Shown piece after piece: positions 53,673 to 61,892 of a stretch of DNA of 64,000 nt. This stretch comes from Cellulomonas sp. C5510 (GTDB taxonomy: Bacteria; Actinomycetota; Actinomycetes; Actinomycetales; Cellulomonadaceae), in contig NZ_CP081862.1 in assembly GCF_019797765.1 (NCBI RefSeq), forward strand, positions 2,728,001-2,792,000, read 5' to 3'. The notes beneath the pieces are model-generated. The model was not told the origin of the DNA. It made no database searches and saw only the letters and a program-made list of their open reading frames with translations. The position numbers were made by a program, and so were the translations under genes. Numbering within the stretch: position 1 is the stretch's first letter; every line of letters begins with the position of its first letter.

Positions 53673-53691
53673 CCACGTTAGGCGAACCTAT
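53673..53691. promoter_or_regulatory. Iron-box-like (IdeR/DtxR) sequence
   Basis: The 19-mer at this position has GTTAGGCGAACCTA at its core and matches about 14 of 19 positions of the DtxR/IdeR consensus. It lies in a rare AT-rich patch ahead of the GNAT gene. Only a moderate match. Confidence 0.35.
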
Positions 53692-53745
53692 GTCCGTTTT
53701 GTGCTCATTCTGTGGGTGAAGTCCTCGCGCGCCCGGTGCCCGCCG

Positions 53746-54720
53746 TCAGGCGACCGCCGCGGCACGCTCCGCGTCGTCCGTGCACGCGAACTGCCGGCGG
53801 TAGGCCTGGGGGCTCGTACCGAGCACCCGCGCGAAGTGGTGCCGCAGGATCGCCGCGCTGCCGAACCCGCTCGCCCGGGCCACCTCCTCGACCCCTGCCG
53901 CCGTCCGCTCGAGCATCTCCTGCGCCCGGACGAGCCGCTGCCGGGTGATCCAGGCGGCGGGCGTGGTGCCCGTCTCGGCGCGGAACCGGCGGGCGAACGT
54001 CCGCTCGGACATCAGGGCCCGCGCGGCGAGGTCCGGGACGGTGAGCTCCTCGTCGAGGTGCTCGACGAGCCACGCCAGCAGCGGCGCCAGGGTGTCGGCG
54101 TCGCACGGCAGCGGGGTCTCGACGTACTGCGCCTGCCCGCCGTCGCGGTGCGGCGGCACCACCATGCGGCGGGCGATCGCGGCGGCGTCGCGCGCCCCGA
54201 GCTCGCGTCGTACCAGGTGCAGGCAGGCGTCGATGCCGGCCGCCGTCCCGGCGCTGCTGATCACCCCGCGGTCCTCCACGTACAGCACCGCGGGGTCGAC
54301 CTGCGCCCGCGGGAACCGGCGCGCGAGCTCGTCGGCGTACATCCAGTGGGTGGTGCACCGCCTCCCGTCCAGCAGCCCGGCGTCGCCGAGCGCGAACGCG
54401 CCGGAGCAGATGCTCATGACCCAGGCGCCCCGGTCGTGGGCGTCGCGCAGCGCCTGCAGCGCGGACGCGGGCAGCTCGGCGGGAGCACCGAAGGGCAGGG
54501 CGATGACCAGGTCGGCGTCGGCGGCGGCCTCGAGCCCGGCCGGCACGTCGAGCCGCAGACCGGGCTTCATCGGCACGGGGCCCGGCTCGGGGGTGCACAC
54601 CGTGAAGTCGAAGGCCGGCCCGCCGGTGTCGGTGCGGTCGATGCCGAAGACCTCGCACACGAGCCCGAGCTCGAAGGCGGCCACCCCGGGGACCGCGATG
54701 GCGGTCACGCGTCGCAACAT
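53746..54720 (-). CDS. GlxA-type (DJ-1/PfpI-AraC) regulator
   Basis: A 324-residue regulator. The N-terminal DJ-1/PfpI-like domain has VCEVFGIDR and SICSGAFALGDAGLLDG; the C-terminal AraC domain has two helix-turn-helices (VPDLAARALMSERTFARRFRAETG and VEEVARASGFGSAAILRHHFARVLG). The family includes AdpA. Two sites matching the AdpA box lie just upstream, in the region shared with a divergent small membrane protein gene. ATG 54720 is clear. Confidence 0.92.
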   Translation of the reverse strand: MLRRVTAIAVPGVAAFELGLVCEVFGIDRTDTGGPAFDFTVCTPEPGPVPMKPGLRLDVPAGLEAAADADLVIALPFGAPAELPASALQALRDAHDRGAWVMSICSGAFALGDAGLLDGRRCTTHWMYADELARRFPRAQVDPAVLYVEDRGVISSAGTAAGIDACLHLVRRELGARDAAAIARRMVVPPHRDGGQAQYVETPLPCDADTLAPLLAWLVEHLDEELTVPDLAARALMSERTFARRFRAETGTTPAAWITRQRLVRAQEMLERTAAGVEEVARASGFGSAAILRHHFARVLGTSPQAYRRQFACTDDAERAAAVA

Positions 54721-54730
54721 CCGGCCAGTG

Positions 54731-54788
54731 TGCCACCTCTGGCGGGATCTCGACGAGAGGCGGCCGTTCTGCCACTCGTGGCCGGACC
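54731..54788. promoter_or_regulatory. Two AdpA-like boxes upstream of the GlxA-type gene
   Basis: TGGCGGGATC (54740-54749) fits the AdpA consensus TGGCSNGWWY fully and TGGCCGGACC (54779-54788) in nine of ten positions. Each sits in a GCCA-N4-TGGC repeat and they are exactly 39 nt apart, within a 25-nt direct repeat (19 of 25 identical, starting at 54731 and 54770). Confidence 0.55.
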
Positions 54789-54811
54789 TCGATGCCGGCA
54801 GCATTCCTGCC

Positions 54812-54961
54812 ATGGCGATCACGATCCTCCTGCTCGGGCTCCTGACCCTGCTCGTCTGGCTCACGGCGCGGCTGGTCGACACCATCCGCCGCGACGGTCT
54901 CGGGCACCGGCCCCCGCCGGCGTCCCGGCACGACTGGACGGAGGGCACCGGCCTGCGGTGA
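54812..54961 (+). CDS. Small one-TM protein, 49 aa
   Basis: A 49-residue protein with one helix at about residues 3-21 (ITILLLGLLTLLVWLTARLV) and a charged tail containing DTIRRDGLGHRPPP. It is divergent from the GlxA-type regulator, next to the AdpA-like boxes, so it may be the controlled gene. No Shine-Dalgarno is obvious. Family unknown. Confidence 0.55.
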   Translation: MAITILLLGLLTLLVWLTARLVDTIRRDGLGHRPPPASRHDWTEGTGLR

Positions 54962-55086
54962 CACGCCCGGCACGCGCCCCCGCCGGCGTGCGCGCGTCGC
55001 ACCGGCGGCGGGACCGCACGGCTGCGACACTGGACCCCGCACGTGCGCGGCACCCGCCGCGCGAGACCGAGAGGACGGGGACGGCC

Positions 55087-55686
55087 GTGGGCGAGCAGGC
55101 GCTGCGCCTGGTGGTGGTCGGGGACGAGCTGGCCGCCGGAGCAGGCGACCCGCGAGCCCTGGGCTGGGTCGGGCGCGTGGTCGCCCGCACGGCGGCACCC
55201 GCCCCGCCCACCGTGCTGACGCTCGCGGTCCCGGGCGAGACGACCACCGGCCTGTCCGCCCGGTGGGAGGAGGAGGTCGCCCGCCGCACCTCCCCCGAGG
55301 TCGAGACGCGGCTGGTCGTCGCGCTCGGCCGGGCCGATGCCCTCGCCGGCCTGTCGCTCGCCCGCAGCCGGCTCAATCTCGCGAACGTCCTCGACGCCGC
55401 GGACCAGCGTCGGATGCCGGCCTTCGTCGTCGGACCGCCGCCCGGCGCCGGCATCGACGCGACCACGCTGGCGGACCTGTCCGCCGCGTTCGCCGACGTG
55501 ACCACCCGGCGCCGCGACCCCTACGTCGACACGTTCGGCCCGCTGGCCGGGCACGAGCAGTGGCTCGCGGACCTCGCCGCCGGCGACGGCGCCCTGCCCG
55601 GGCAGGCCGGCTACGGGCTCATGGCGTGGCTGGTGCTGCACTCCCACTGGAACGCGTGGCTCGGGCTCCCGGAGGACGTGGTCTAG
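55087..55686 (+). CDS. SGNH-hydrolase-like protein without catalytic residues
   Basis: A 199-residue protein with the SGNH fold. Block I reads VVGDELAAGAGDPRALGWVGRV, where the nucleophile Ser of GDS is Glu; block V reads DGALPGQAGY, where the usual DGIHP His is Leu. Blocks around LAVPGETTTGL and VVALGRAD keep the Gly/Asn-type positions only in part. The fold appears intact while the triad is lost, so it is likely a binding protein or has another role. GTG 55087 is the first start. It converges on the PadR gene. Confidence 0.75.
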   Translation: MGEQALRLVVVGDELAAGAGDPRALGWVGRVVARTAAPAPPTVLTLAVPGETTTGLSARWEEEVARRTSPEVETRLVVALGRADALAGLSLARSRLNLANVLDAADQRRMPAFVVGPPPGAGIDATTLADLSAAFADVTTRRRDPYVDTFGPLAGHEQWLADLAAGDGALPGQAGYGLMAWLVLHSHWNAWLGLPEDVV

Positions 55687-55692
55687 CCCGCG

Positions 55693-56346
55693 TCACCGGG
55701 GCAGCGTCGCCTCGATCGCCACCCGCGCGCTCACCAGGACGGCCCGCACCGTGTCGGCGGTCAGAGGCGAGACGCCCCCGCGCTGTTCGGCGTCACGCAG
55801 GGCCGCCCGGACCTGGGCCCGGAACTCGGCGAGGTCCGCCTCGGCACGCACCCGACGCCGGCGCGCGGCCCGCTGCTCCCGCCGCGCCGCGCGGTCCTGC
55901 TCCCCCGGCCCCTCGTGCCACCCCGGCTCCTCCGGCAGCGCGACCCCTTCGTGCCCGCGGGCGCGCGCCTGCTGCGCGGCAGCGGCCAGCTCGGCCCGCA
56001 GCCCCGCCGCCGACCCCACCACGTCGGTCCGCACCCGCGCGGCCAGCTCGCGGACCGACCTGGCCACGTCGTGCTCGAGGGCGACCAGGTCGGCGCGCCG
56101 GTCACGCAGCTCCTGCCTCCCGCGCTCCGTGAGCGCGTACGTCGCGGTGCGGCCATCCTGCGTCCGCTCGACCAGCCCGTCCTCCTGCAACCGCGCCAGC
56201 CGCGGGTAGACCGTGCCCGCGCTCGGCCGGTACAGCCCGCCGAACCGGTCGGACAGCGCCGTGATCAGCTCGTAGCCGTGCCGGGGCCCGTCCTCGAGCA
56301 GCGAGAGCAGGTAGAGCCGCAGCTGCCCGTGCGCGAAGACCGCCAT
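55693..56346 (-). CDS. PadR-family transcriptional regulator
   Basis: A 217-residue regulator. The winged helix is LRLYLLSLLEDGPRHGYELITAL followed by GTVYPRLARLQEDGLVERT and a YALTERGRQEL wing. A long charged helical C-terminal part, rich in Arg/Ala, gives dimerisation. Its ATG shares one base with the stop of the DUF4097 gene, so both are one operon. It probably autoregulates through the AT-rich palindrome upstream of that operon. Confidence 0.88.
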   Translation of the reverse strand: MAVFAHGQLRLYLLSLLEDGPRHGYELITALSDRFGGLYRPSAGTVYPRLARLQEDGLVERTQDGRTATYALTERGRQELRDRRADLVALEHDVARSVRELAARVRTDVVGSAAGLRAELAAAAQQARARGHEGVALPEEPGWHEGPGEQDRAARREQRAARRRRVRAEADLAEFRAQVRAALRDAEQRGGVSPLTADTVRAVLVSARVAIEATLPR

Positions 56347-57215
56347 CAGGGCCCCGGGACGGGACCGCCCGACCCGGGGCCGGCCGGCGGCACCACGGGC
56401 TCCGCGAGCGGCACGCCGTGCAGGACGGTGAGGTGGCCCGACACGGTCTGCGTGGTCACGAAGCACGTCGCCTGGGGGTCGCGCAGGTCCACGCTCGTGC
56501 GCCCCGGCCGGCGCTCGCCGTGCTCGACGCCGTCGACCACCACCCGGCCGGACACGCTGCGCGCCTCGACACCCACGCCGTGGCCCGCCGGCAGCCGCAC
56601 GGCCACGTCGCCCGAGACGGTCCGCACCTGCACGACGGAGCTCGCCGCGAGGCAGTCGAGCGTGACCTCCCCGGACACCGTCGTGACGGTGACGCGTGAC
56701 AGGGCGCCGGACGCGGTGGCCGCGCCGGACACCGTGCCGACGGACAGGTCACCCGCGTGGTCCCGCACGACGACGTCCGAGGACACGCTCTTGAGGGCGA
56801 GCGCGCCGCGCGTCCCGTCGACCACCACCGCGCCGCCGACGGTCGACACCGTGGCGTCCTGCTGCACACCGGCGAGCAGCAGGTCGGCGTTCACCGACGC
56901 GAGGGAGACGGCCGCGCCGCGCGGAACCGCGACGTGCACCTCGACCCGGTCGCGCTGGTGCGGCCCCCGGAGCTTGTCGATCAGGCCGTCGAGCCCGGTG
57001 ACGGACCGCACACCTGCCCAGAGCGCGCCGTCGGCGTAGGTCACCTCCAGCGGCATGCCGTCGACGCGGTGCACCTGGATGCGGGCGCCCGTGGCGGCGG
57101 GGTCGTCGTGCGCGACGACGTCCACCCGCCCGCCGTTCACCTGGACGCGCAGCGAGCGCACGTCCTCCACGTCGACGGTCTGGGGGCCGATGACGACCCA
57201 GGACTCGGTGGCCAC
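56346..57215 (-). CDS. DUF4097 beta-strand repeat protein
   Basis: A 289-residue protein built of repeating short beta strands of the form VSG.V.V (VNADLLLAG, VGGAVVVDG, VSSDVVVRD, VSGAATASG, VSGEVTLDC, VSGDVAVRL, VSGRVVVDG), a right-handed helix-like adhesin fold. The family often partners with PadR or anti-sigma genes and is thought to act in envelope stress; here it has no signal peptide. GTG 57215 follows GAGGAG. First gene of the operon with padR. Confidence 0.87.
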   Translation of the reverse strand: MATESWVVIGPQTVDVEDVRSLRVQVNGGRVDVVAHDDPAATGARIQVHRVDGMPLEVTYADGALWAGVRSVTGLDGLIDKLRGPHQRDRVEVHVAVPRGAAVSLASVNADLLLAGVQQDATVSTVGGAVVVDGTRGALALKSVSSDVVVRDHAGDLSVGTVSGAATASGALSRVTVTTVSGEVTLDCLAASSVVQVRTVSGDVAVRLPAGHGVGVEARSVSGRVVVDGVEHGERRPGRTSVDLRDPQATCFVTTQTVSGHLTVLHGVPLAEPVVPPAGPGSGGPVPGP

Positions 57216-57231
57216 GGCAGGCTCCTCGGTT

Positions 57232-57245
57232 CGAGATATATCGCG
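57232..57245. promoter_or_regulatory. AT-rich palindrome upstream of DUF4097-padR
   Basis: CGAGATATATCGCG is palindromic at 12 of 14 positions with core GATATATC, 17 nt before the GTG. It is the most AT-rich spot nearby and resembles PadR operators; TATATC may also serve as -10. Confidence 0.5.
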
Positions 57246-57285
57246 TTCTGTCACCGTAGGACGCCGCCGGGACACCCGCAAGAGG

Positions 57286-58374
57286 TCAGGCGATCACGCC
57301 GATCGCCCGCAGCTCGACGGTCAGGTCCTGCGGGTTGGTGGCCACCGCGACGGCCTCGTCGTACGACACGGACCCGTCCGCCACGAGGCGCACCAGGTGC
57401 TGGTCGAACGTCTGCATCTTGTAGTAGTCGCCCTGCCGGATCAGGTCCAGCAGCGGCTCGGTGCTCCCCGGGTCCACGATCGCCTCCGCCGTGCGACCCG
57501 TGTTGACCAGCACCTCGATCACCGCGACCCGGCCGTGGTCGTCCGCCCGGCGCACCAGGCGCTGCGACACGATGCCGCGCAGCGCCTGCGCCAGGGCCAC
57601 CCGCACCTGCTGCTGCTCGTGCGGCGGGAAGAAGTCGACGATGCGGTTCACCGACTCCGCGGCGTCGATGGTGTGCAGCGTCGACAGCACGAGGTGACCG
57701 GTCTCCGCCGCCGACAGCGCCGCCCGCACCGTCTCGACGTCGCGCATCTCCCCGACGAAGATCACGTCGGGGTCCTGGCGCATCGCCGCCCGCAGCGCGA
57801 CCGTGAAGTCCGCGGTGTCCTGCCGGATCTCCCGCTGCGAGACGATGCCGCGCTTGTCCTGGTGCAGCACCTCGATCGGGTCCTCGATCGTGACGATGTT
57901 GGCCTCGCGGACGGTGTTGATCAGGTCGATCATCGACGCCAGCGTCGTCGTCTTGCCCGACCCCGTCGGGCCCGTGACCAGCACCAGGCCGCGCGGCTCC
58001 AGCGCCAGCTCCCCCACCACGTCCGGGAGCCCGAGCTCCGACATCGACTGCGCGCCCATCGCGACCAGCCGGAACACCAGCCCGTAGGTGCCGCGGGCCT
58101 GGTACGCGTTGACCCGGAAGCGCCCGACTCCCGACAGCGAGAACGCGAAGTCCGCCTCGTGCGAGTGCGCGAACTCCTCCGCGAGCTCAGCCGGGAGCAC
58201 CTCGTCGAGCATGTTCGCCGTGTCCCGCGGGGTCAGCGCCCGCGCCTGGAGCCGTCGCAGGCGGCCGTCGACGCGCACCCGGGGCTCGGACCCGACCTTC
58301 ACGTGCAGGTCGGAGCCGCCGGCCTGAGCCAGGGCGTGCAGGAGGGGGACGACGGACTGCGGCTGCTCGGTCAC
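57286..58374 (-). CDS. pilT: PilT-type retraction ATPase
   Basis: A 362-residue hexameric secretion ATPase. Walker A is TGPTGSGKTTTLASMID, the Asp boxes are IVTIEDPIEVLH and DPDVIFVGEMRD, and the AIRNLIRE-like retraction helix is replaced by less conserved sequence near the end. The HLVLSTLHT His box is intact. PilT drives retraction of type IV pili; no pilin, PilB or PilC gene is nearby, so partners must lie elsewhere or the protein has another role. The start GTG 58374 is very close to its AGGGGG. Confidence 0.88.
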   Translation of the reverse strand: MTEQPQSVVPLLHALAQAGGSDLHVKVGSEPRVRVDGRLRRLQARALTPRDTANMLDEVLPAELAEEFAHSHEADFAFSLSGVGRFRVNAYQARGTYGLVFRLVAMGAQSMSELGLPDVVGELALEPRGLVLVTGPTGSGKTTTLASMIDLINTVREANIVTIEDPIEVLHQDKRGIVSQREIRQDTADFTVALRAAMRQDPDVIFVGEMRDVETVRAALSAAETGHLVLSTLHTIDAAESVNRIVDFFPPHEQQQVRVALAQALRGIVSQRLVRRADDHGRVAVIEVLVNTGRTAEAIVDPGSTEPLLDLIRQGDYYKMQTFDQHLVRLVADGSVSYDEAVAVATNPQDLTVELRAIGVIA

Positions 58375-58512
58375 CCCCCTGTCATCGGCCGGAACCCCCC
58401 GGGGCTTGAACACCCGCGTGCGGCGGGCCCCGCGGGGTGTGGGACGATGGGGGGTCACTGGGCCGTCGAGGCACACCTCGTCCGGCCGGCACGCCAGACC
58501 AGGGAGAGATCG

Positions 58513-58587
58513 ATGAGCAAGCGTGGCCGCAAGCGCCGTTCCCGCGCCGGGAGCTCCGCCAACCACGGCAAGCGCCCCAACGCCTGA
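58513..58587 (+). CDS. Ribosomal protein bL37
   Basis: A 24-residue, very basic peptide: MSKRGRKRR, then NHGKRPNA at the end. The conserved tail ANHGKRPNA and size match bL37, found in mycobacterial 70S structures near 23S rRNA and restricted to actinobacteria. GGGAGAG lies 7 nt before ATG 58513. The gene is short enough to be missed by most annotation. A perfect hairpin follows 28 nt later. Confidence 0.9.
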   Translation: MSKRGRKRRSRAGSSANHGKRPNA

Positions 58588-58615
58588 GGCGTCGGGCGGC
58601 GCCGCCGCGAAGCGC

Positions 58616-58651
58616 ACGAAGGGCCCGGTGCTCACGCACCGGGCCCTTCGT
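58616..58651. terminator. Strong bidirectional terminator
   Basis: ACGAAGGGCCCGGTGC and its complement form a perfect 16-bp stem with loop TCAC, between convergent bL37 and rsrA. Confidence 0.78.
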
Positions 58652-58685
58652 CGTCCTCGTCCGCCCGCGCGGGCGGACGCCGGGA

Positions 58686-58985
58686 TCACGTCGTGCGCGT
58701 CACCCGCAGCTCGGTCAGACGGGCGTGGATCTTCAGGCGCAGGTCGGCCGGGGCCTGCTCCTGGCAGCAGCGCCGCACGAGCTCCTTGAGCATCGTCTCG
58801 ACGGCCACCTCGTCCAGGCAGGGCCGGCACTCCTCGACGTGCGCGCGCACCTGGGCGGCGTCGACCGGCTCGAGCTCGCGGTCGACGTAGGCGAACAGCC
58901 GGCCGAGCGCCTGCTCGCACTCCGGGCCGCAGCCCCCGGACGGCCCCCCGGCGGAGGTCCCCGCCGCCGCGTCCCAGCCCGTCAT
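58686..58985 (-). CDS. rsrA: Zinc anti-sigma factor RsrA-like
   Basis: A 99-residue ZAS-family anti-sigma factor. The metal motif HxxxCxxC is His49, Cys53, Cys56 (HVEECRPC); further Cys lie at 19, 23 and the pair 73-74. In RsrA, thiol oxidation forms a disulfide, releases zinc and frees sigma R. The gene overlaps sigR by 4 nt (ATGA), the conserved arrangement. Confidence 0.92.
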   Translation of the reverse strand: MTGWDAAAGTSAGGPSGGCGPECEQALGRLFAYVDRELEPVDAAQVRAHVEECRPCLDEVAVETMLKELVRRCCQEQAPADLRLKIHARLTELRVTRTT

Positions 58986-59626
58986 CGTGCCCTCCCCGTC
59001 CCCGTGCCGGTGCCGTCGGGCGCCGGCGCCGCGGCCACGAGACCCCGGTCGCGGGCGTAGTCGGCCAGCATGTCGCGCAGCTGGCCCCGCCCGCGGTGCA
59101 GCCGGGACATCACCGTCCCGATCGGGGTGCCCATGATCTCGGCGATCTCCTTGTAGGCGAAGCCCTCGACGTCCGCGAGGTAGACCGCGATCCGGAAGTC
59201 CTCCGGGAGCCGCGCGAGCGCGTCCTTCACGTCCGAGTCCGGCAGGTGGTCGAGCGCCTCCGCCTCGGCCGAGCGCAGCCCGGTCGAGGTGTGCGACTCC
59301 GCGCGCGCGATCTGCCAGTCCTCGATCTCGTCGGCCTGCGACTGCTGCGGCTCGCGCTGCTTCTTGCGGTACGTGTTGATGAAGGTGTTCGTCAGGATCC
59401 GGTACAGCCACGCCTTGAGGTTCGTGCCCGGCCGGTACTGGTGGAACGCCGCGAACGCCTTCGCGAACGTCTCCTGGACCAGGTCCTCGGCGTCCGACGG
59501 GTTGCGGGTCATGCGCAGGGCGGCGCCGTAGAGCTGGTCCAGGTAGACCAGCGCCTCGGCCTCGAACCGCTCGCTGCGCGCCGCGTCGTCCTCGGACTCG
59601 GGGGCGCGTGTGGTGTCCTCGCTCAT
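58982..59626 (-). CDS. sigR: ECF sigma factor SigR/SigH-like
   Basis: A 214-residue ECF sigma factor. Region 2 has [31 protein letters not shown] sequence with [22 protein letters not shown]; region 4 has [41 protein letters not shown]. It drives the thiol-oxidative stress regulon (thioredoxin, proteases). ATG 59626 is the canonical start. The frame stays open upstream to ATG 59758, just behind a sigR-type promoter, giving a possible 44-residue longer form like Streptomyces sigma R-prime. Confidence 0.95.
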   Translation of the reverse strand: MSEDTTRAPESEDDAARSERFEAEALVYLDQLYGAALRMTRNPSDAEDLVQETFAKAFAAFHQYRPGTNLKAWLYRILTNTFINTYRKKQREPQQSQADEIEDWQIARAESHTSTGLRSAEAEALDHLPDSDVKDALARLPEDFRIAVYLADVEGFAYKEIAEIMGTPIGTVMSRLHRGRGQLRDMLADYARDRGLVAAAPAPDGTGTGTGRAR

Positions 59627-59767
59627 CGGCGCCGAGCCTAGTGCGCGCGCGGGGGACACGCCCGGCAGGTCCGGGGCGGACGCAGGCAGCGGGGAGGCCA
59701 CCGGCAGCGTCGCGCCCGCAGGGGCGGGCGCAGGGCGTTCCAGGGTGGTACAGCTCATGGCCTGCAC

Positions 59768-59795
59768 AACACGTCCGCCCGCCGCAGGCATTCCC
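59768..59795 (-). promoter_or_regulatory. SigR-type autoregulatory promoter
   Basis: On the minus strand GGGAAT (59790-59795) and GTT (59768-59770) are 19 nt apart, close to the known sigma R consensus. RNA from here would start about 59760, next to ATG 59758, which is in frame with sigR. Confidence 0.7.
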
Positions 59796-59871
59796 GGGCG
59801 CGCGGCGCGGCGGCGGACACTACGTTGGACCGCAGGTGTCCGTGCGTCGCGGACCGCCGGAGGAGGACGTC

Positions 59872-60453
59872 ATGCTGCTGCGCCGCATCGCCCGACCGCT
59901 CTTCGCGTCGTGGTTCCTCAGCGAGGGGGTCGACGCCCTGCGCCGCCCGTCCGCGCACGTCCCCGTCGCGCGGGACGCGGTCGAGCGTCTGTCCGCCTCG
60001 GTGCCGCGCGGCGCGCTCGGCGGGGCCCTCGACGCGTACCGCCACCCGTCCGACGGGCAGCTGACCACGCTGGTGCGGGCGCACGGCGGCGCCACCGCGC
60101 TGGCGGCGCTGCTCCTGGCCACCGGGCGCGCACCGCGCGCCGCCGCGTTGGCGCTCGCCGCCCTCACCCTCCCTCTCGCGGCCGCCGACGCCCCGCCGTC
60201 CCGCAAGGAGCGCGCCCACCTCGACGCCGAGGAGAAGAAGGCCCGCAAGACCCGGTTCCTGCGCGGCCTGTCGCTGAGCGGCGGCGCCCTCATCGCCGCC
60301 GCCGACACCGCCGGGCGTCCGTCGGTGCGCTGGCGCGTCGAGCACGCGCGAGCCACACGGGCGGCCGCCGCGTCGGCGTCGAGCGCCGCCGCCGCCGGCG
60401 TCGCCGCAGCGGGCAGGGCCGCGCGCCGGTCGGTCTCCGAGGCCACGCACTGA
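59872..60453 (+). CDS. DoxX family membrane protein
   Basis: A 193-residue protein. It begins RRIARPLFASWFLSEGVDALRRP, the usual start of actinobacterial DoxX proteins, with hydrophobic helices at about 68-83, 88-104 and 130-145 and an Ala-rich end. Some DoxX proteins associate with SodA and SseA in redox defence; its place beside sigR is compatible but not proof. GGAGGAGG precedes ATG 59872. Confidence 0.8.
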   Translation: MLLRRIARPLFASWFLSEGVDALRRPSAHVPVARDAVERLSASVPRGALGGALDAYRHPSDGQLTTLVRAHGGATALAALLLATGRAPRAAALALAALTLPLAAADAPPSRKERAHLDAEEKKARKTRFLRGLSLSGGALIAAADTAGRPSVRWRVEHARATRAAAASASSAAAAGVAAAGRAARRSVSEATH

Positions 60454-60547
60454 GGGCGCGGGCCTCGGGAACGGGCGCGGAGGGGGACCCGCGCCCCGGC
60501 GTGGACGGGGCCGTCGTCGCCGCGGCCCGTCCCGCTAGCCTGCTGGC

Positions 60548-61867
60548 ATGAGCCACGCCACCCGCGACGACGTCCCCGCCGGGGTCGGCGCCGCCGCCGA
60601 CTGGCCCGCCCCGACCGCGGCCCGCCCGCTCGACGCCACCGTCGAGGTGCCCGGGTCGAAGTCCCTGACCAACCGGTACCTCGTGCTCGCGGCCCTCGCC
60701 GACGGGCCCGGGCGCCTGCGGGCCCCGCTCCGGTCCCGGGACACGCTCCTCATGGCCCAGGCGCTCCGCGACCTCGGCACCCTGGTGGCTGACGACCCGG
60801 CGTCGCCCGGCGACTGGGTCGTCACGCCCGCGCCGTTCGGCGGACCCGGGCAGGTCGAGTGCGGCCTGGCAGGCACGGTCATGCGGTTCCTGCCCGCCGT
60901 CGCCGCCCTGGCGGACGGCCCGGTCCGGTTCGACGGAGACGAGGGGGCCCGCGTCCGCCCGATGGGTCCGGTGCTCGCGGCCCTCCGCGCCCTCGGCGTC
61001 CGGGTCGACGAGGAGGGCGCGCCCGGGCACCTGCCGTTCGTGGTCGCCGGTGCCGGCCGGGTGCGCGGCGGCAGCGTGGACGTCGACGCGTCCGGCTCGT
61101 CCCAGTTCGTGTCGGGGCTGCTGCTCGCGGCGGCCCGGTTCGACCAGGGACTCACCGTGCGGCACACGGGGCCGACCCTGCCGAGCCTGCCGCACATCGA
61201 GATGACCGTGGAGGTGCTGCGCGCCGCGGGCGTGGTGGTGGACGACTCCCGACCGGCCATCTGGCGCGTCGAGCCCGGTCCGGTGGCCGCGCGCGACGTC
61301 CGCGTCGAGCCCGACCTGTCCAACGCGGCGCCGTTCCTGTGCGCGGCACTGGTGGCCGGCGGGACGGTCCGCGTCCCGGGGTGGCCGGCGTCGACCACCC
61401 AGCCGGGCGGCCTGCTGCCCGGCATCCTCGAGCGGATGGGCGCGACCACGCGGCTGGACGGCGACGTGCTGGCCGTCACGGGCACCGGCACGGTCCGGGG
61501 CCTCGACCTCGACCTGCACGCCGCGGGCGAGATCGCCCCCACGATCGCCGCCCTCGCGGCCCTCGCGGACTCCCCCACACGGCTGCGCGGGATCGCGCAC
61601 CTGCGGGGCCACGAGACCGACCGGCTCGCGGCGCTGTCCGCGGAGATCACCCGGCTCGGCGGGCAGGCCGAGCAGACGGCGGACGGCCTGGTCATCACGC
61701 CGCGCGCCCTGCACGGGGGCACCGTGCGGACGTACGCCGACCACCGCATGGCCACGTTCGGGGCGCTGCTCGGCCTGGCCGTCCCCGGGATCCTCGTGCA
61801 GGACGTGGCGACGACCGCCAAGACGATCCCCGACTTCGTCGGGTTGTGGGACGGGATGCTGGCGTGA
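60548..61867 (+). CDS. aroA: 3-phosphoshikimate 1-carboxyvinyltransferase (EPSP synthase)
   Basis: A 439-residue EPSP synthase of the shikimate pathway. [17 protein letters not shown] binds substrate; [41 protein letters not shown] and [12 protein letters not shown] follow the family order. The VMRFLP loop, with T and R, corresponds to the glyphosate-contact region but gives no certain class. First gene of aroA-rsgA-hisN, a conserved order downstream of sigR in actinobacteria. Confidence 0.97.
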   Translation: MSHATRDDVPAGVGAAADWPAPTAARPLDATVEVPGSKSLTNRYLVLAALADGPGRLRAPLRSRDTLLMAQALRDLGTLVADDPASPGDWVVTPAPFGGPGQVECGLAGTVMRFLPAVAALADGPVRFDGDEGARVRPMGPVLAALRALGVRVDEEGAPGHLPFVVAGAGRVRGGSVDVDASGSSQFVSGLLLAAARFDQGLTVRHTGPTLPSLPHIEMTVEVLRAAGVVVDDSRPAIWRVEPGPVAARDVRVEPDLSNAAPFLCAALVAGGTVRVPGWPASTTQPGGLLPGILERMGATTRLDGDVLAVTGTGTVRGLDLDLHAAGEIAPTIAALAALADSPTRLRGIAHLRGHETDRLAALSAEITRLGGQAEQTADGLVITPRALHGGTVRTYADHRMATFGALLGLAVPGILVQDVATTAKTIPDFVGLWDGMLA

Positions 61868-61892
61868 CCGCCCTCGCCGGGGACCGCTGACC

